DNA from: SHLQ01 sp964610745
GTDB lineage: Bacteria > Actinomycetota > Acidimicrobiia > Acidimicrobiales > SHLQ01
Direction: 5' to 3'
DNA: 64,000 nt
Assembly: GCA_964610745.1 (NCBI GenBank)
Contig: CAZSYL010000011.1
Coordinates: forward strand, 1-64,000
The position numbers and the translations under genes are program-made. The notes under the pieces are model-generated. The model was not told where the DNA came from. It ran no database searches and saw only the letters and a program-made list of their open reading frames with translations. This document shows, piece by piece, positions 17,488 to 26,071 of this stretch (its first letter is position 1; every line of letters starts with the position of its first letter).

Positions 17488-19161
17488 CTAGCCACTTAGT
17501 GCGCTGCAACCAATCCCAACCGGTGGACGTCCTCGCACGACAGGGCCGAGGGGACTCGGAACACCAACATCTACGACCGGGGCTGCTGATCCTTCAGCGT
17601 CAACCCCAGAGGGTAGGTCCTCTTCTCCCTCCGCCGCAATACTGGCGACCGATGTCTCACCAGCATCTTGCACCGGTGCAACCGTCGTCGTGGACGTCGA
17701 TGCGGAGTTGTTCTCGTTCCTGGCAGCTCGGAGAGCGTTGTCGAGCGCCGGCGTGAGATCAGCTTCAGCCCGGGGAAAGACCCGAACGCCAGCAAAATCG
17801 GGCCCCACCTCTACTCGCAACACGGCTCCGTTTTCGGCCACAAACCGGGGCGGTGCCTCGAGGTACCGCCCGACGAGCAGCGCCTCTTCTTGCTCGTTCG
17901 GGTCGAACCGAATCGTCGTCGCCGCCACAAGCTCGTCATCGACGCTCAGCGCCTCGAAGCCGCGCTCAGCAAGTTGACTCCCGTGGCGCTCTTCATCTGA
18001 ATGCACCTCGACCTCTACCTCCGGGGGGCGAACGCCGTCATCGATGCCCTGGAAGCGCTCCAGGAGGTCGGTGGTTCCTTCGGTAAGCAGCGACTCGCCC
18101 AGGTACGCGCCATCATCAGAGAACGTCGCCGCGACCGGGACCGTGTCGATCTCGAGCGCCTCGGTGTCGAAATCGCTGAACGCTGCGGCCAGGTCGGCCA
18201 TGTCGCCGGGGGTGAGCTCCTCATCGAGTTGCACGGCTTGGGACCCCGCATTGATGAAACTGTTGATTCGACTGATGTCGCTTCGTCCAATCGCCAGAAT
18301 TTCCTCGGCGGTGAGAACGAGGAATTCCTGTTGGCGCGCGATTCGAGAAAGGTCGGGGGAGACTGTCTCGAGCTCCACCCACTCACCATCGATCAGTTCT
18401 TCGATCGAGCGTGCCCGCACATAACTCAACGATTCGCTCCCGTTCAGGTTGAAGCAACCTTCTTCTGGAACCCGAAGGCCCGACCCTAGATCGCGTGTCG
18501 GAAACGGGAAGTACACCGGCACTCCACCCACGATGTCGACGATGTTGGAGAACCCTGCGAAGTCGATTTGGACGAAGTGATTGATCGGAACTCCAAGGGT
18601 CGTATCGATCGCGCTGATGAGGGCACCGATCCCGCCAACTGCCTGGGTCGCGTTCAATCGCGTTGTCGCTCCACCCTCCTCGACCTCGACAATGAGGTCA
18701 CGTGGGAGCGAAAGGACCGACGCTGAACCTGTCGCTGGATCGAGTCGGACCACAAGAATCGTGTCCGGCCGGACAATTCCGCGGGCCTCATCCTCGGTCT
18801 CACGACCGATTCTCACCGGATCGTCTTCGTCGAGCCCTTCGGAGCTGTCAACGCCGACGAGGAGAATGTTCACCGGTTCACCCGGATCTCCTCCCTGGGC
18901 CAGCACGTCAGGGCCAACGCTGATTCTCGGAACCTCGCTCAGCACCACGTCGGCTCGCCAGAATACAAACGCCGCTGCAAAGCACACCGCCCCCATGGTC
19001 AGGCCGACGATCAGAAGAAACCGCTGTGGCCACGAGCGTCTAGGGCGGCCACGCAGGCCCGTGTGCATGACGAGTGGCGATCCGGCCTGCTCAGCCTCAG
19101 GGGAGAGACTCAACGGATTGGAATCGACCGCGGCGGCGGTGCCTGAGTCTTGCGAGGTCAT
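17488..19161 (-). CDS. LytR-CpsA-Psr (LCP) family cell-wall glycopolymer ligase
   Basis: LCP enzymes transfer lipid-linked glycopolymers to peptidoglycan outside the membrane. The 557-residue protein has a cytosolic N-terminus ending in an RRSWPQR patch, one membrane helix (about residues 48-68), then the LCP domain with NILLVGVDSSEG, RPDTILVVRLDP, VLSLPRDLIVEV, NHFVQIDFAGF and GSESLSYVRAR. A C-terminal LytR_C-like domain (about residues 425-495) and a low-complexity tail follow. It stands at the head of the ugd-uxs-glycosyltransferase block, which suggests that the glycan made there is attached to the wall. Confidence 0.93.
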   Translation of the reverse strand: MTSQDSGTAAAVDSNPLSLSPEAEQAGSPLVMHTGLRGRPRRSWPQRFLLIVGLTMGAVCFAAAFVFWRADVVLSEVPRISVGPDVLAQGGDPGEPVNILLVGVDSSEGLDEDDPVRIGRETEDEARGIVRPDTILVVRLDPATGSASVLSLPRDLIVEVEEGGATTRLNATQAVGGIGALISAIDTTLGVPINHFVQIDFAGFSNIVDIVGGVPVYFPFPTRDLGSGLRVPEEGCFNLNGSESLSYVRARSIEELIDGEWVELETVSPDLSRIARQQEFLVLTAEEILAIGRSDISRINSFINAGSQAVQLDEELTPGDMADLAAAFSDFDTEALEIDTVPVAATFSDDGAYLGESLLTEGTTDLLERFQGIDDGVRPPEVEVEVHSDEERHGSQLAERGFEALSVDDELVAATTIRFDPNEQEEALLVGRYLEAPPRFVAENGAVLRVEVGPDFAGVRVFPRAEADLTPALDNALRAARNENNSASTSTTTVAPVQDAGETSVASIAAEGEEDLPSGVDAEGSAAPVVDVGVPSPLGPVVRGRPPVGIGCSALSG

Positions 19162-19233
19162 GGGTCGCTCAAAATCATAGCGCTCATCACACGAGCGGAT
19201 GGGCTGCGAGAATTCTATCCACGCTCTTGCTGG

Positions 19234-20028
19234 CTAGTTCGTCTCGCTCGATGACCGAAGGTGAACAACGTCTCCCACAGCGATTCGTTGTTGTCGACCG
19301 TCCACGTCGACGAGTAGTGACCCGGAAGGATCGATATCGGTCGCCCGACCCGTTACGACCGACTCCCCGACCTCTACTCGAACTCGCTGACCAAGGGTGA
19401 CACAACGAGTCCGGTAGGCGTCGAGAAGTTGTCCCGCGCCGAGTGTTTGCACTCGCTGCAGCTGTCGATCGAATGTCGGGACGAGGCTCAGCGCGAGCTG
19501 CCTGGGGGTCACGGGCTTTCCAGACAAGTGGTCGAGAGCAGCAGCTTCAGGAAGTTGATCAAAGAACGGCGGAGGCCAGGTCACATTGCAACCCAGCCCG
19601 GCGACTACGCCTTGGAAATCACCGTCCAGAACGACCGAAGAGCTCAACATGCCGCCCAGCTTGCGACCCACAAGCTCAGGTTCGTCACCTGTTGCGACGA
19701 CCACATCGTTCGGCCATTTCAACCCGACGGAGCGATTGGTTTGGGCGATCGTGTCCACGATCGCCACTCCGAGCGCAGTCGGAACGAGGTGAGCTGTTGG
19801 CGCATCGAGCCACGGCACGTAGAACGACACCATGAGACCTCCACCCGGATCTTGTTCCCACGAACGGTCCAAGCGGCCCCGTCCAGCGGTCTGCTCATCG
19901 GTGAACAACACCCGTGCTGTCGTCGGGTCGCGAACGGCTTCGATCGCCAGATCTTGGTTCGTTGAACCGGTCTGCGCGACCCACGAAACTTCCTGAAACC
20001 GGCCAGCGCGGAGCTCATCGTGTTGCAC
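19234..20028 (-). CDS. birA: Biotin--[biotin carboxyl carrier protein] ligase
   Basis: Activates biotin with ATP and attaches it to the BCCP lysine, here most likely that of the divergently encoded carboxylase. Motifs are QTGSTNQDL, the biotin/AMP loop TAGRGRLDRSW, GLKWPNDVV, GRKLGGML and GLGCNVTWPPP, plus a C-terminal SH3-like domain (RVRVEVGESVVTGRATDIDPSGSL in two halves). There is no N-terminal HTH domain, so it is not a repressor. The start is uncertain: a GTG giving 264 residues is chosen; a TTG 96 bases upstream would run into the divergent carboxylase gene. Confidence 0.9.
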   Translation of the reverse strand: MQHDELRAGRFQEVSWVAQTGSTNQDLAIEAVRDPTTARVLFTDEQTAGRGRLDRSWEQDPGGGLMVSFYVPWLDAPTAHLVPTALGVAIVDTIAQTNRSVGLKWPNDVVVATGDEPELVGRKLGGMLSSSVVLDGDFQGVVAGLGCNVTWPPPFFDQLPEAAALDHLSGKPVTPRQLALSLVPTFDRQLQRVQTLGAGQLLDAYRTRCVTLGQRVRVEVGESVVTGRATDIDPSGSLLVDVDGRQQRIAVGDVVHLRSSSETN

Positions 20029-20099
20029 ACCGCAGTTTGTCTCGGAGATCTCGTCGATCCAACTCGCTTCTTGGGTACTGCTTCGACTACGAAATGAGG

Positions 20100-21854
20100 A
20101 TGCTAACCAACGTTCTTGTGGCAAACCGCGGTGAAATCGCGGTTCGGGTAATCCGCGCGTGCAAAGAGCTCGGAATTACCACCACTGCCGTGTACTCCGA
20201 ACTCGACCGCAACTCGCTCCACGTGCGGCTCGCCGATCAGGCGTTCGCACTCGGCGGGCAGACGGCGGCGGAGAGCTATCTAAATACCGAGCGAATGCTT
20301 GAGATCATTGCCGAGAGCGGTGCTGATGCCGTCCACCCCGGTTACGGATTCTTCTCTGAGAACGCCGACTTTGCACGGGCGATCACCGACATGGGGGTCA
20401 CCTTCATTGGACCTCCAGCGGAGGCGATCGAAGTGATGGGCGACAAGATCTCGGCACGTGAGGCAGCTGAAAAGGTCGGCGTCTTTGGTGTTCCCGGGAC
20501 GACCGACCTCATCACCGACCCGGCACAGGTGCTGGCGTTCGGCGCCGAGAATGGCTGGCCCGTCGCAATCAAAGCCGCGTACGGAGGTGGCGGCCGAGGA
20601 ATGAAGGTGGTCGCTGGCCCAGACGAGGTTGAAGAGGCAATCGAGTCAGCTCAACGCGAGGCGGTTGCCTACTTTGGCCGCGACGAGATCTACATGGAGC
20701 GTTATCTATCCGCTCCCCGCCACGTCGAGGTTCAGATCCTGGCCGACACACACGGCAATGTCGTCTCGCTGGGAACACGCGACTGTTCTCCGCAGCGCCG
20801 CCACCAAAAGCTCATCGAAGAGGCACCCGCTGCGGGCATCGACCCGTCGATTCTCCACGAGATGAGTGAGGCGGCAAAGAAGGTTGCTGTCGGCTGCGAC
20901 TACACCAACGCTGGCACTGTCGAGTTTCTCTACGAGGACGGCAACTTCTACTACCTCGAGATGAACACCCGTCTCCAGGTCGAACATCCCGTCTCCGAGC
21001 TCGTGACAGGAATCGACCTCGTCGAACAACAGCTGCGCGTGGCATCTGGCGAGGAACTGAGCTTCTCGCAAGAGGACATCGACATTCGAGGTCATGCAAT
21101 AGAGATCCGAATCAACGCGGAAGATCCTGCCGAAGGTGCCTTCCTCCCCTCCCCCGGTCCAATCACGACGCTCTCAGCGCCTGATGGCTTTGGCACACGG
21201 TTCGATACCGGCTACAGCTCGGGCGACGAGATCAGTCAGTTCTACGACAACTTGGTCGGCAAGCTCTGCGTTTGGGGACATGACCGCCCAACCGCAATCC
21301 GCAGAGCGCTCCGAGCGCTCGACGAACTCGTCATCGAGGGCGTCGCTACCACGGTTCCGGCCGATATTGCCATCCTTGAGAGCGAGGCGTTTCAGGCAAA
21401 CACGCACTCGACCAACTGGGTCGAGAATGAACTCGACCTGTCTGGTGTCCGCTACCAGGGGTCAGCGCCGACCGTAGACGGAAGCGACGAACCACTGGTG
21501 GAAAGGACCGTCCCCGCAGAGGTCAATGGTCGCCGTTTCGAGGTCAAGGTCTGGGTTCCCGAGGGCGCAGCGACGACCGCTGCACCGAGGAAGAAGCGTT
21601 CTGCTGCAGGCTCGGGTGGAGCGTCGAGCGGCGGGGGCAGTGGCGTCATCGAAGCGCCGATGCAGGGCACGATCGTCGGCGTGCAGGTCGAAGCGGGCGA
21701 CTCGGTTTCGGCCGGCGACACGATCGTGGTGCTCGAGGCCATGAAGATGGAAAATGCCATCACCGCCGACATCGATGGCACCGTTGCCGAGATTGCTGTG
21801 GCCCAAGGCGACTCCGTGGGCTCCGGAGATCTCCTCGCTCGTATCACGCCGTAG
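20100..21854 (+). CDS. accA3: Acetyl-/propionyl-CoA carboxylase alpha subunit (biotin carboxylase-BCCP)
   Basis: Carboxylates its own biotin using bicarbonate and ATP, then passes the carboxyl group to a beta subunit not encoded here; it feeds fatty acid and methylmalonyl-CoA synthesis. The 584-residue protein has the BC domain (MLTNVLVANRGEIAVRVIRA, ATP-grasp AYGGGGRGMKVV, EMNTRLQVEHPVSE), a BT-type linker, a Gly/Ser-rich hinge and a C-terminal BCCP with EAMKMEN, the biotinylated lysine being K549. The fused form is typical of actinobacteria. An ATG two codons upstream is possible. birA is divergent 71 bases away. Confidence 0.96.
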   Translation: MLTNVLVANRGEIAVRVIRACKELGITTTAVYSELDRNSLHVRLADQAFALGGQTAAESYLNTERMLEIIAESGADAVHPGYGFFSENADFARAITDMGVTFIGPPAEAIEVMGDKISAREAAEKVGVFGVPGTTDLITDPAQVLAFGAENGWPVAIKAAYGGGGRGMKVVAGPDEVEEAIESAQREAVAYFGRDEIYMERYLSAPRHVEVQILADTHGNVVSLGTRDCSPQRRHQKLIEEAPAAGIDPSILHEMSEAAKKVAVGCDYTNAGTVEFLYEDGNFYYLEMNTRLQVEHPVSELVTGIDLVEQQLRVASGEELSFSQEDIDIRGHAIEIRINAEDPAEGAFLPSPGPITTLSAPDGFGTRFDTGYSSGDEISQFYDNLVGKLCVWGHDRPTAIRRALRALDELVIEGVATTVPADIAILESEAFQANTHSTNWVENELDLSGVRYQGSAPTVDGSDEPLVERTVPAEVNGRRFEVKVWVPEGAATTAAPRKKRSAAGSGGASSGGGSGVIEAPMQGTIVGVQVEAGDSVSAGDTIVVLEAMKMENAITADIDGTVAEIAVAQGDSVGSGDLLARITP

Positions 21855-21857
21855 ATG

Positions 21858-21880
21858 CCGGGGGATATCGTCCCCCTTTG
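21858..21880. terminator. Terminator-like hairpin between convergent genes
   Basis: A 6-bp all-G/C-plus-one stem (GGGGGA / TCCCCC) with a TATCG loop is followed by TTT on the plus strand, directly after the carboxylase stop and before the end of the convergent flavoprotein gene. Confidence 0.6.
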
Positions 21881-21892
21881 GCCTCCCGGCGG

Positions 21893-23257
21893 CTATTCGG
21901 CAGCTTCGATCAGGGTCTCGCTGAGGGTGGGGTGGACGAACAGCGTCTCAGCAAGATTGCTGACCGTCAGCTGGTTCTGAACGCACAAGGCGACCACAGA
22001 GATTAGCTCCGCAGCGTGACGACCTACGATCGAGCCGCCGAGCACGACGCCGGTCGCCGGGTCAGATATCAGCTTTACGAATCCTCGTACATCGTCGTTG
22101 ATCAGTGCCTTGGCCGATGCGGAGAACGGAACCTTGGTGACGCGCACCTTGCGGCCCTGGGCGAATGCCTCGGCTTCGGACACGCCAACATCTGCAATTT
22201 CGGGCTCGGTAAAGATGGCCGACGCGGCCTTGCTGTAGTTGATGTGATTATGCGGGCGGTCCGTGTGCATCCCGAGCATGTGCTCGGCGATCTTGCGCCC
22301 CTGCATGGAAGCGACCGAGGACAGCGGGAGCTTCCCGGATAGGTCGCCTGCCGCGTAGATGTGCGGCACATTCGACTGCGCATTGTGGTCGATCTTGATA
22401 TAGCCCCACTCGTGTTCGATACCAGCGTCGTCAAGGCCGAGGTTTTCTGAGTTTGGGATGGAGCCAATCGCGAGCAACGCATGAGAGCTATCGACGATGC
22501 GACCGTCGTTGCACTTCACCTGCACACCGTCGCCGACCCGGTCGATACTCGTCGAACGAGCCCCCTTCAGCAGGTGCACGCCACGATCGATGAAGTTCTT
22601 CTCCAGTTCGTAGGCAACCTCAGGGTCCTTGTCTGGCAAAACGTGCTGCCGGCTGACGATGAGCGTCACCTCTGAACCAAGCGACGTGAACATGTGCACG
22701 AATTCGACACCGGTGACGCCGGAGCCGACAACGGTCAAATGCTCAGGAATCTCCGGCGGCGGGTAGGCATCGCGGGTGGTGAGAATTCGTTCACCATCAG
22801 GTCGGCACCACTCGGGGATCCGGGGGCGACTTCCCGTCGACAGGAGGATTCGATCAGCTTCGAACGACTCGACGGTGCCATCGTTATGCGTGGCCTCGAC
22901 GTTCTTTGCATCGAGGAGCTTGCCGGTGCCTGAAATGATCCGCACATTCTGACTGCTGAGCAGCTCGTTGTTCTTCTCCTCGAGATCACTCATGATGTGT
23001 TTGAGACGCTCATCGAGGTTTCCGATATTGATGTCCGGGTCAACCTGCTGCAGGCCCATGCCGGCGCTGCGACCCAAGAACGAGAGGGCTCCACCGGTTG
23101 CGATCATGGCCTTCGATGGAATGCAGTCCCAGAGGTGGGCAGCCCCACCGATCACGTCGCGCTCGATAATGGTGACTTCAGCACCGAGACGTGCTGCATA
23201 GGTAGCAGCAGCGACACCTGCAGGACCACCGCCGATTACTGCGAAACGAGTTGTCAT
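21893..23257 (-). CDS. Lpd-like FAD/NAD(P) flavoprotein without the redox cysteine pair
   Basis: A 454-residue member of the pyridine nucleotide-disulfide reductase family: FAD site VIGGGPAGVAAATYAARLGA, NAD(P) site VVGSGVTGVEFVHMFTSLG, second FAD motif IYAAGDLSG, and the C-terminal dimer domain ending HPTLSET. The usual CxxxxC disulfide is absent: the segment reads GGAAHLWDCIPSK, with only the second cysteine left. Mycobacterial LpdA (Rv3303c) has the same kind of loss and works as an NAD(P)H:quinone reductase, so that activity, rather than dihydrolipoamide oxidation, is the best guess. A genuine Lpd is encoded elsewhere in the window. Confidence 0.88.
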   Translation of the reverse strand: MTTRFAVIGGGPAGVAAATYAARLGAEVTIIERDVIGGAAHLWDCIPSKAMIATGGALSFLGRSAGMGLQQVDPDINIGNLDERLKHIMSDLEEKNNELLSSQNVRIISGTGKLLDAKNVEATHNDGTVESFEADRILLSTGSRPRIPEWCRPDGERILTTRDAYPPPEIPEHLTVVGSGVTGVEFVHMFTSLGSEVTLIVSRQHVLPDKDPEVAYELEKNFIDRGVHLLKGARSTSIDRVGDGVQVKCNDGRIVDSSHALLAIGSIPNSENLGLDDAGIEHEWGYIKIDHNAQSNVPHIYAAGDLSGKLPLSSVASMQGRKIAEHMLGMHTDRPHNHINYSKAASAIFTEPEIADVGVSEAEAFAQGRKVRVTKVPFSASAKALINDDVRGFVKLISDPATGVVLGGSIVGRHAAELISVVALCVQNQLTVSNLAETLFVHPTLSETLIEAAE

Positions 23258-23322
23258 AGGTCGTCAATACTACTTGTCGGGCTGCACCATCTCGCGCACT
23301 GCTGCGGCTACGATCCTTGACC

Positions 23323-23898
23323 GTGATAGCTCTCGCCGCTCCGCTCTATGTCGCGACCGGTGTCCTGATCCTGGCCGGTCTTGCAAAGTTGCACCGACCA
23401 TCGGCCACTGCGGGGGCGCTTCGACAGCTCTCCGTGCCGATGCCACTCGTCAGCGCCCGCGTTCTTGGCCTCGCCGAGGTGGGAATCGGCGTTGCTGCGG
23501 TGCTGACCGGGAGCCGCCTTGCCTGGGCTGGCGTCGCGTTGAGTTACCTCGGATTCACCCTCTTTGTACTGTGGGCTCTCGGCGACGAGAACCGCGTTGG
23601 ATCATGTGGCTGCTTTGGGCGAGAGGACACTCCGGTCACCCCCGGCCACGCTGCATACAACGCGGCCGCAACCGCCGTTGCAACCCTGTCGGTCCTCGAT
23701 CCAGTGAAGCTCTCGGCCATTGAGGTCTCGTTCCTCGAAGGACTGCTGACCGCTGGCCTCATCGCCGCCGGCATCGCCCTCAGCATCGTGGTCTTGTCTG
23801 TTCTTCCCCGCACCCTGACGCTCGCCACCGGTTCTGCACCCCCTGCGGTCAGGGAATTCTCACTCGACTCCACAACCACCCCTCGAGGACGTACATGA
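23323..23898 (+). CDS. MauE/DoxX-like redox membrane protein
   Basis: A polytopic membrane protein of about 191 residues with four predicted helices (starting PLYVATGVLILAGLAKL) and the MauE-type conserved segment GSCGCFGRED between helices, carrying two cysteines. In methylotrophs MauE works with MauD to form the many disulfides of the methylamine dehydrogenase light chain. It opens a plus-strand cassette; its stop overlaps the start of the cysteine-rich exported gene by 4 bases, which supports the same kind of role here. The GTG start is preferred; a TTG two codons upstream is possible. Confidence 0.85.
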   Translation: MIALAAPLYVATGVLILAGLAKLHRPSATAGALRQLSVPMPLVSARVLGLAEVGIGVAAVLTGSRLAWAGVALSYLGFTLFVLWALGDENRVGSCGCFGREDTPVTPGHAAYNAAATAVATLSVLDPVKLSAIEVSFLEGLLTAGLIAAGIALSIVVLSVLPRTLTLATGSAPPAVREFSLDSTTTPRGRT

Positions 23899-25238
23899 GC
23901 CCCCGATTGCTCGATCGTGCCGGAACGGCACTCGTAAACCGAACATCACGTCGTAGTTTCATCAGCAAGACGGCCCTTGCGGGGACGGCCTTGGCCACAG
24001 CGCCTGCCGCGTACGTGCTGAAACCAGGTACGGCATACGCCGCCATCTGCAGCTGCAACAACCAGAGCTGTGATTGTGGGGCCACCTGCTGTGATGGCTA
24101 CACCGAGTTTTGCTGCACGCTCACCGGTGAGAACACGTGCCCAACCGACACCGTGCCGGCGGGTTGGTGGAAGGTAGACGGGTCGTCTTTTTGCACCTCC
24201 ACGGGCGTACCCGGACCGCGCTACTACCTCGATTGCAATGCGATTCCCTCGGGCCCCTGCGGTTCCGGAGGTGTCACCCGGGCGACCGACATGTGCGACT
24301 GTTCATGTGCCGACGGCGACTGCGGCAACCGCAAGGCCTGCTGCACTGCCTTCCGCTACGGTCAGTGCAACCAAGCTATTTCGTGTCTTGGGCCGATCGT
24401 GTGTCGGGTTGTGACGTGTACACCTCCATGGCGATTCGACCCGACGTGCACGACCGCAACAGCGACCGACAACAACACGCGTTTCCACCACCGTCCGTGC
24501 CTTGACCGACCAACACCAACCCGCGGTTCACTACCCGCCACGTTTAAGGATGGCGTCTGGACCCTCGGTTACGCCCTCTCTAACGGCTCGGTTGAGACCG
24601 TCACGTTCAACTTCGGCCAGGCTGGGGACATCCCGATCATGGGTGACTGGAACGGCGATGGGACCCACACGGTCGGTGTTGTGCGCCGCAATCAGTGGTT
24701 CCTGCGAGACGAGAACACATCGGGACCTCCCCAGTACGACTTCTTCTTCGGAGAAGAGGGCGATACTCCGGTCGTTGGCGACTGGAACGCCAATGGCATC
24801 ACCGGTATTGGGATGCGCAAACAAGGCACCGGAAACTGGCGCTTGCGCGACACCCCTTCGGCTGGACCAGCTGACCGTGCGTTCCGCTGGGGCCGGGCGA
24901 CCGACAGCCCCGTGACCGGCGACTGGAACGGAAACGGACGTACCGGAATCGGGCTCGTCCGCCGGAACCACCGTGCTATCGACCCGAGCACGGTCTGGTA
25001 TCTCCGCGAGACCGCAACGCCTGGCCCACCTGAACGAAAGTTTCACTTCTCGCGCTTCAGGGCCACATACATCGCTGGAGACTGGCTGCAGGACGGTGTC
25101 GACCGAGTGGGATTCGTGAACAGCAAGAACATCTGGCGCTTCCACGAGTCGGCTCCAAGAATTCAGTTCGGCGAACCCGGTTCGATTCCACTCTCTTGGA
25201 AAGCCGGCCATTGGACCCCCGGAAGGCTCCCATCATGA
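23895..25238 (+). CDS. Tat-exported 24-cysteine protein, MauA-like domain fused to FG-GAP-type repeats
   Basis: A 447-residue exported protein. The N-terminus has a twin-arginine signal (S18-R-R-S-F-I-S-K25) and an A-x-A type cleavage region near residue 50. Residues 52-201 hold 24 cysteines, an even number, with segments such as GENTCPTDTVPAGWWKV, RYYLDC, CADGDCGNRKACC, RYGQCN and CRVVTCTPPW. These resemble the methylamine dehydrogenase light chain (MauA), which has a Tat signal, six disulfides and a tryptophan-derived TTQ cofactor; W91/W92 and W179 are candidate conserved tryptophans. From about residue 215 four repeats of roughly 45-50 residues follow, each with GDWNGDG-like calcium-type turns. 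Flanking MauE- and MauD-like genes, both overlapping by 4 bases, support the family call. Whether a quinone cofactor forms is unknown; no MauG is in the window. Confidence 0.8.
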   Translation: MSPRLLDRAGTALVNRTSRRSFISKTALAGTALATAPAAYVLKPGTAYAAICSCNNQSCDCGATCCDGYTEFCCTLTGENTCPTDTVPAGWWKVDGSSFCTSTGVPGPRYYLDCNAIPSGPCGSGGVTRATDMCDCSCADGDCGNRKACCTAFRYGQCNQAISCLGPIVCRVVTCTPPWRFDPTCTTATATDNNTRFHHRPCLDRPTPTRGSLPATFKDGVWTLGYALSNGSVETVTFNFGQAGDIPIMGDWNGDGTHTVGVVRRNQWFLRDENTSGPPQYDFFFGEEGDTPVVGDWNANGITGIGMRKQGTGNWRLRDTPSAGPADRAFRWGRATDSPVTGDWNGNGRTGIGLVRRNHRAIDPSTVWYLRETATPGPPERKFHFSRFRATYIAGDWLQDGVDRVGFVNSKNIWRFHESAPRIQFGEPGSIPLSWKAGHWTPGRLPS

Positions 25239-25960
25239 CCATTGTCGTTGCTGCATTGGCAGTCGTAGTCCTACTCCTCAGCGTTGTGGTCGTTGGACTC
25301 CTTCGAAGTCATGGCGAGATGCTCCGAGCTTTCAACGAGCTCGGCGTGACTTTTGGTCACGACGAGGGACATGACCACGGATCCTCGGCCACACTGCCGA
25401 ATCCACGCCGCAAACCTGTGCCCCACGCCCGGGACCGGGTGACCGAGGGAACTGGTGACGGCACCATCTACGACATCAGCGGCACGACACCGCGGGGCGG
25501 TGCACTCGCTGTTGGGCTCGAGAACCGGAACGAGCGAACTTTGCTCGCTTTTCTCACCAGCGGATGCGCAACATGTCGCAACTTTTGGGATGCCTTCCGC
25601 AACGACGCAGCGCTGCCACGCTCAGTTGACCGGCTGGTTATCGTCACCAAGAGCAACGATGAAGAGAGCCCTGCTGCGCTCGGCAACCTTGCTCCAGCTG
25701 ACCACGCCGTCGTCATGTCATCGCAAGCGTGGGACGACTACGGAGTTCCCGTATCGCCCTACTTCGTGCTCGTCGACGGAGCGACAGGTTCGATCGACGG
25801 CGAAGGTGCTGCATCGACCTGGACACAGGTTGGCTCGCTGCTCTCACGTGCTGAAGCTGACGTCGAAGCCGAAAACGAACAACGAATCGACATCGACCTC
25901 CGGGCTGCGGGAATCATGCCAAATGACCCCACCCTCTACCCGACCAGTGGGGACGCGTGA
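25235..25960 (+). CDS. MauD-like membrane-anchored thioredoxin
   Basis: A 241-residue protein with an N-terminal membrane helix (about residues 2-22) followed by the segment LLRSHGEMLRAFNELG, a His/Asp-rich stretch (GHDEGHDHG, residues 41-49) and a thioredoxin-like domain with C111-A-T-C114 and a proline loop YGVPVSPYFVLVDG. In the mau system MauD is the periplasmic thiol-disulfide protein needed for correct disulfides in the light chain. The ATG overlaps the MauA-like stop by 4 bases; an upstream in-frame start would lie inside that gene. The next reading frame begins with a GTGA overlap at this gene's stop. Confidence 0.85.
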   Translation: MTIVVAALAVVVLLLSVVVVGLLRSHGEMLRAFNELGVTFGHDEGHDHGSSATLPNPRRKPVPHARDRVTEGTGDGTIYDISGTTPRGGALAVGLENRNERTLLAFLTSGCATCRNFWDAFRNDAALPRSVDRLVIVTKSNDEESPAALGNLAPADHAVVMSSQAWDDYGVPVSPYFVLVDGATGSIDGEGAASTWTQVGSLLSRAEADVEAENEQRIDIDLRAAGIMPNDPTLYPTSGDA

Positions 25961-26028
25961 GCGCTGTTCTCGCTATTGGGCTCCTTGCTGCGGTGGCCGG
26001 CGCAATCCGGTCGACGTGGTCTCCGTGA
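25957..26028 (+). other. In-frame 5' extension ending at UGA (first membrane helix of the CcdA-like protein)
   Basis: A GTG overlapping the MauD-like stop opens a frame of 23 codons, reading V-SAVLAIGLLAAVAGAIRST-WSP, then UGA, and then continues without any frame change as GESMLSSIHP into the membrane-protein gene that follows. The peptide is a full hydrophobic helix and its end matches the pattern S/W-S-P-C of CcdA-type proteins, with UGA where the redox cysteine would be. It is either the true 5' end of a selenoprotein gene, a gene with a nonsense mutation, or a sequencing error. Confidence 0.65.
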
Positions 26029-26036
26029 GGCGAATC

Positions 26037-26071
26037 GATGCTCTCGAGCATCCATCCGTTCGGGGAACGGA
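26037..26071 (+). promoter_or_regulatory. Two hairpins just downstream of the in-frame UGA (possible bacterial SECIS)
   Basis: Hairpin 1 has a perfect 6-bp stem GATGCT/AGCATC with a CTCG loop, beginning 8 bases after the UGA. Hairpin 2 has a perfect 7-bp stem TCCGTTC/GAACGGA with a GGG loop whose first base is 34 bases after the UGA. The second meets the general bacterial SECIS model (apical loop 16-37 bases from UGA, G among the first loop bases) but lacks an obvious bulged U. High-GC coding DNA forms such hairpins by chance, so confidence is low. Confidence 0.25.

Noticed and set aside
23895..25238. Complete methylamine dehydrogenase operon
   Set aside because: No MauB heavy chain, MauG, amicyanin or cytochrome gene in the window; only light-chain-like and folding-factor-like genes are seen.
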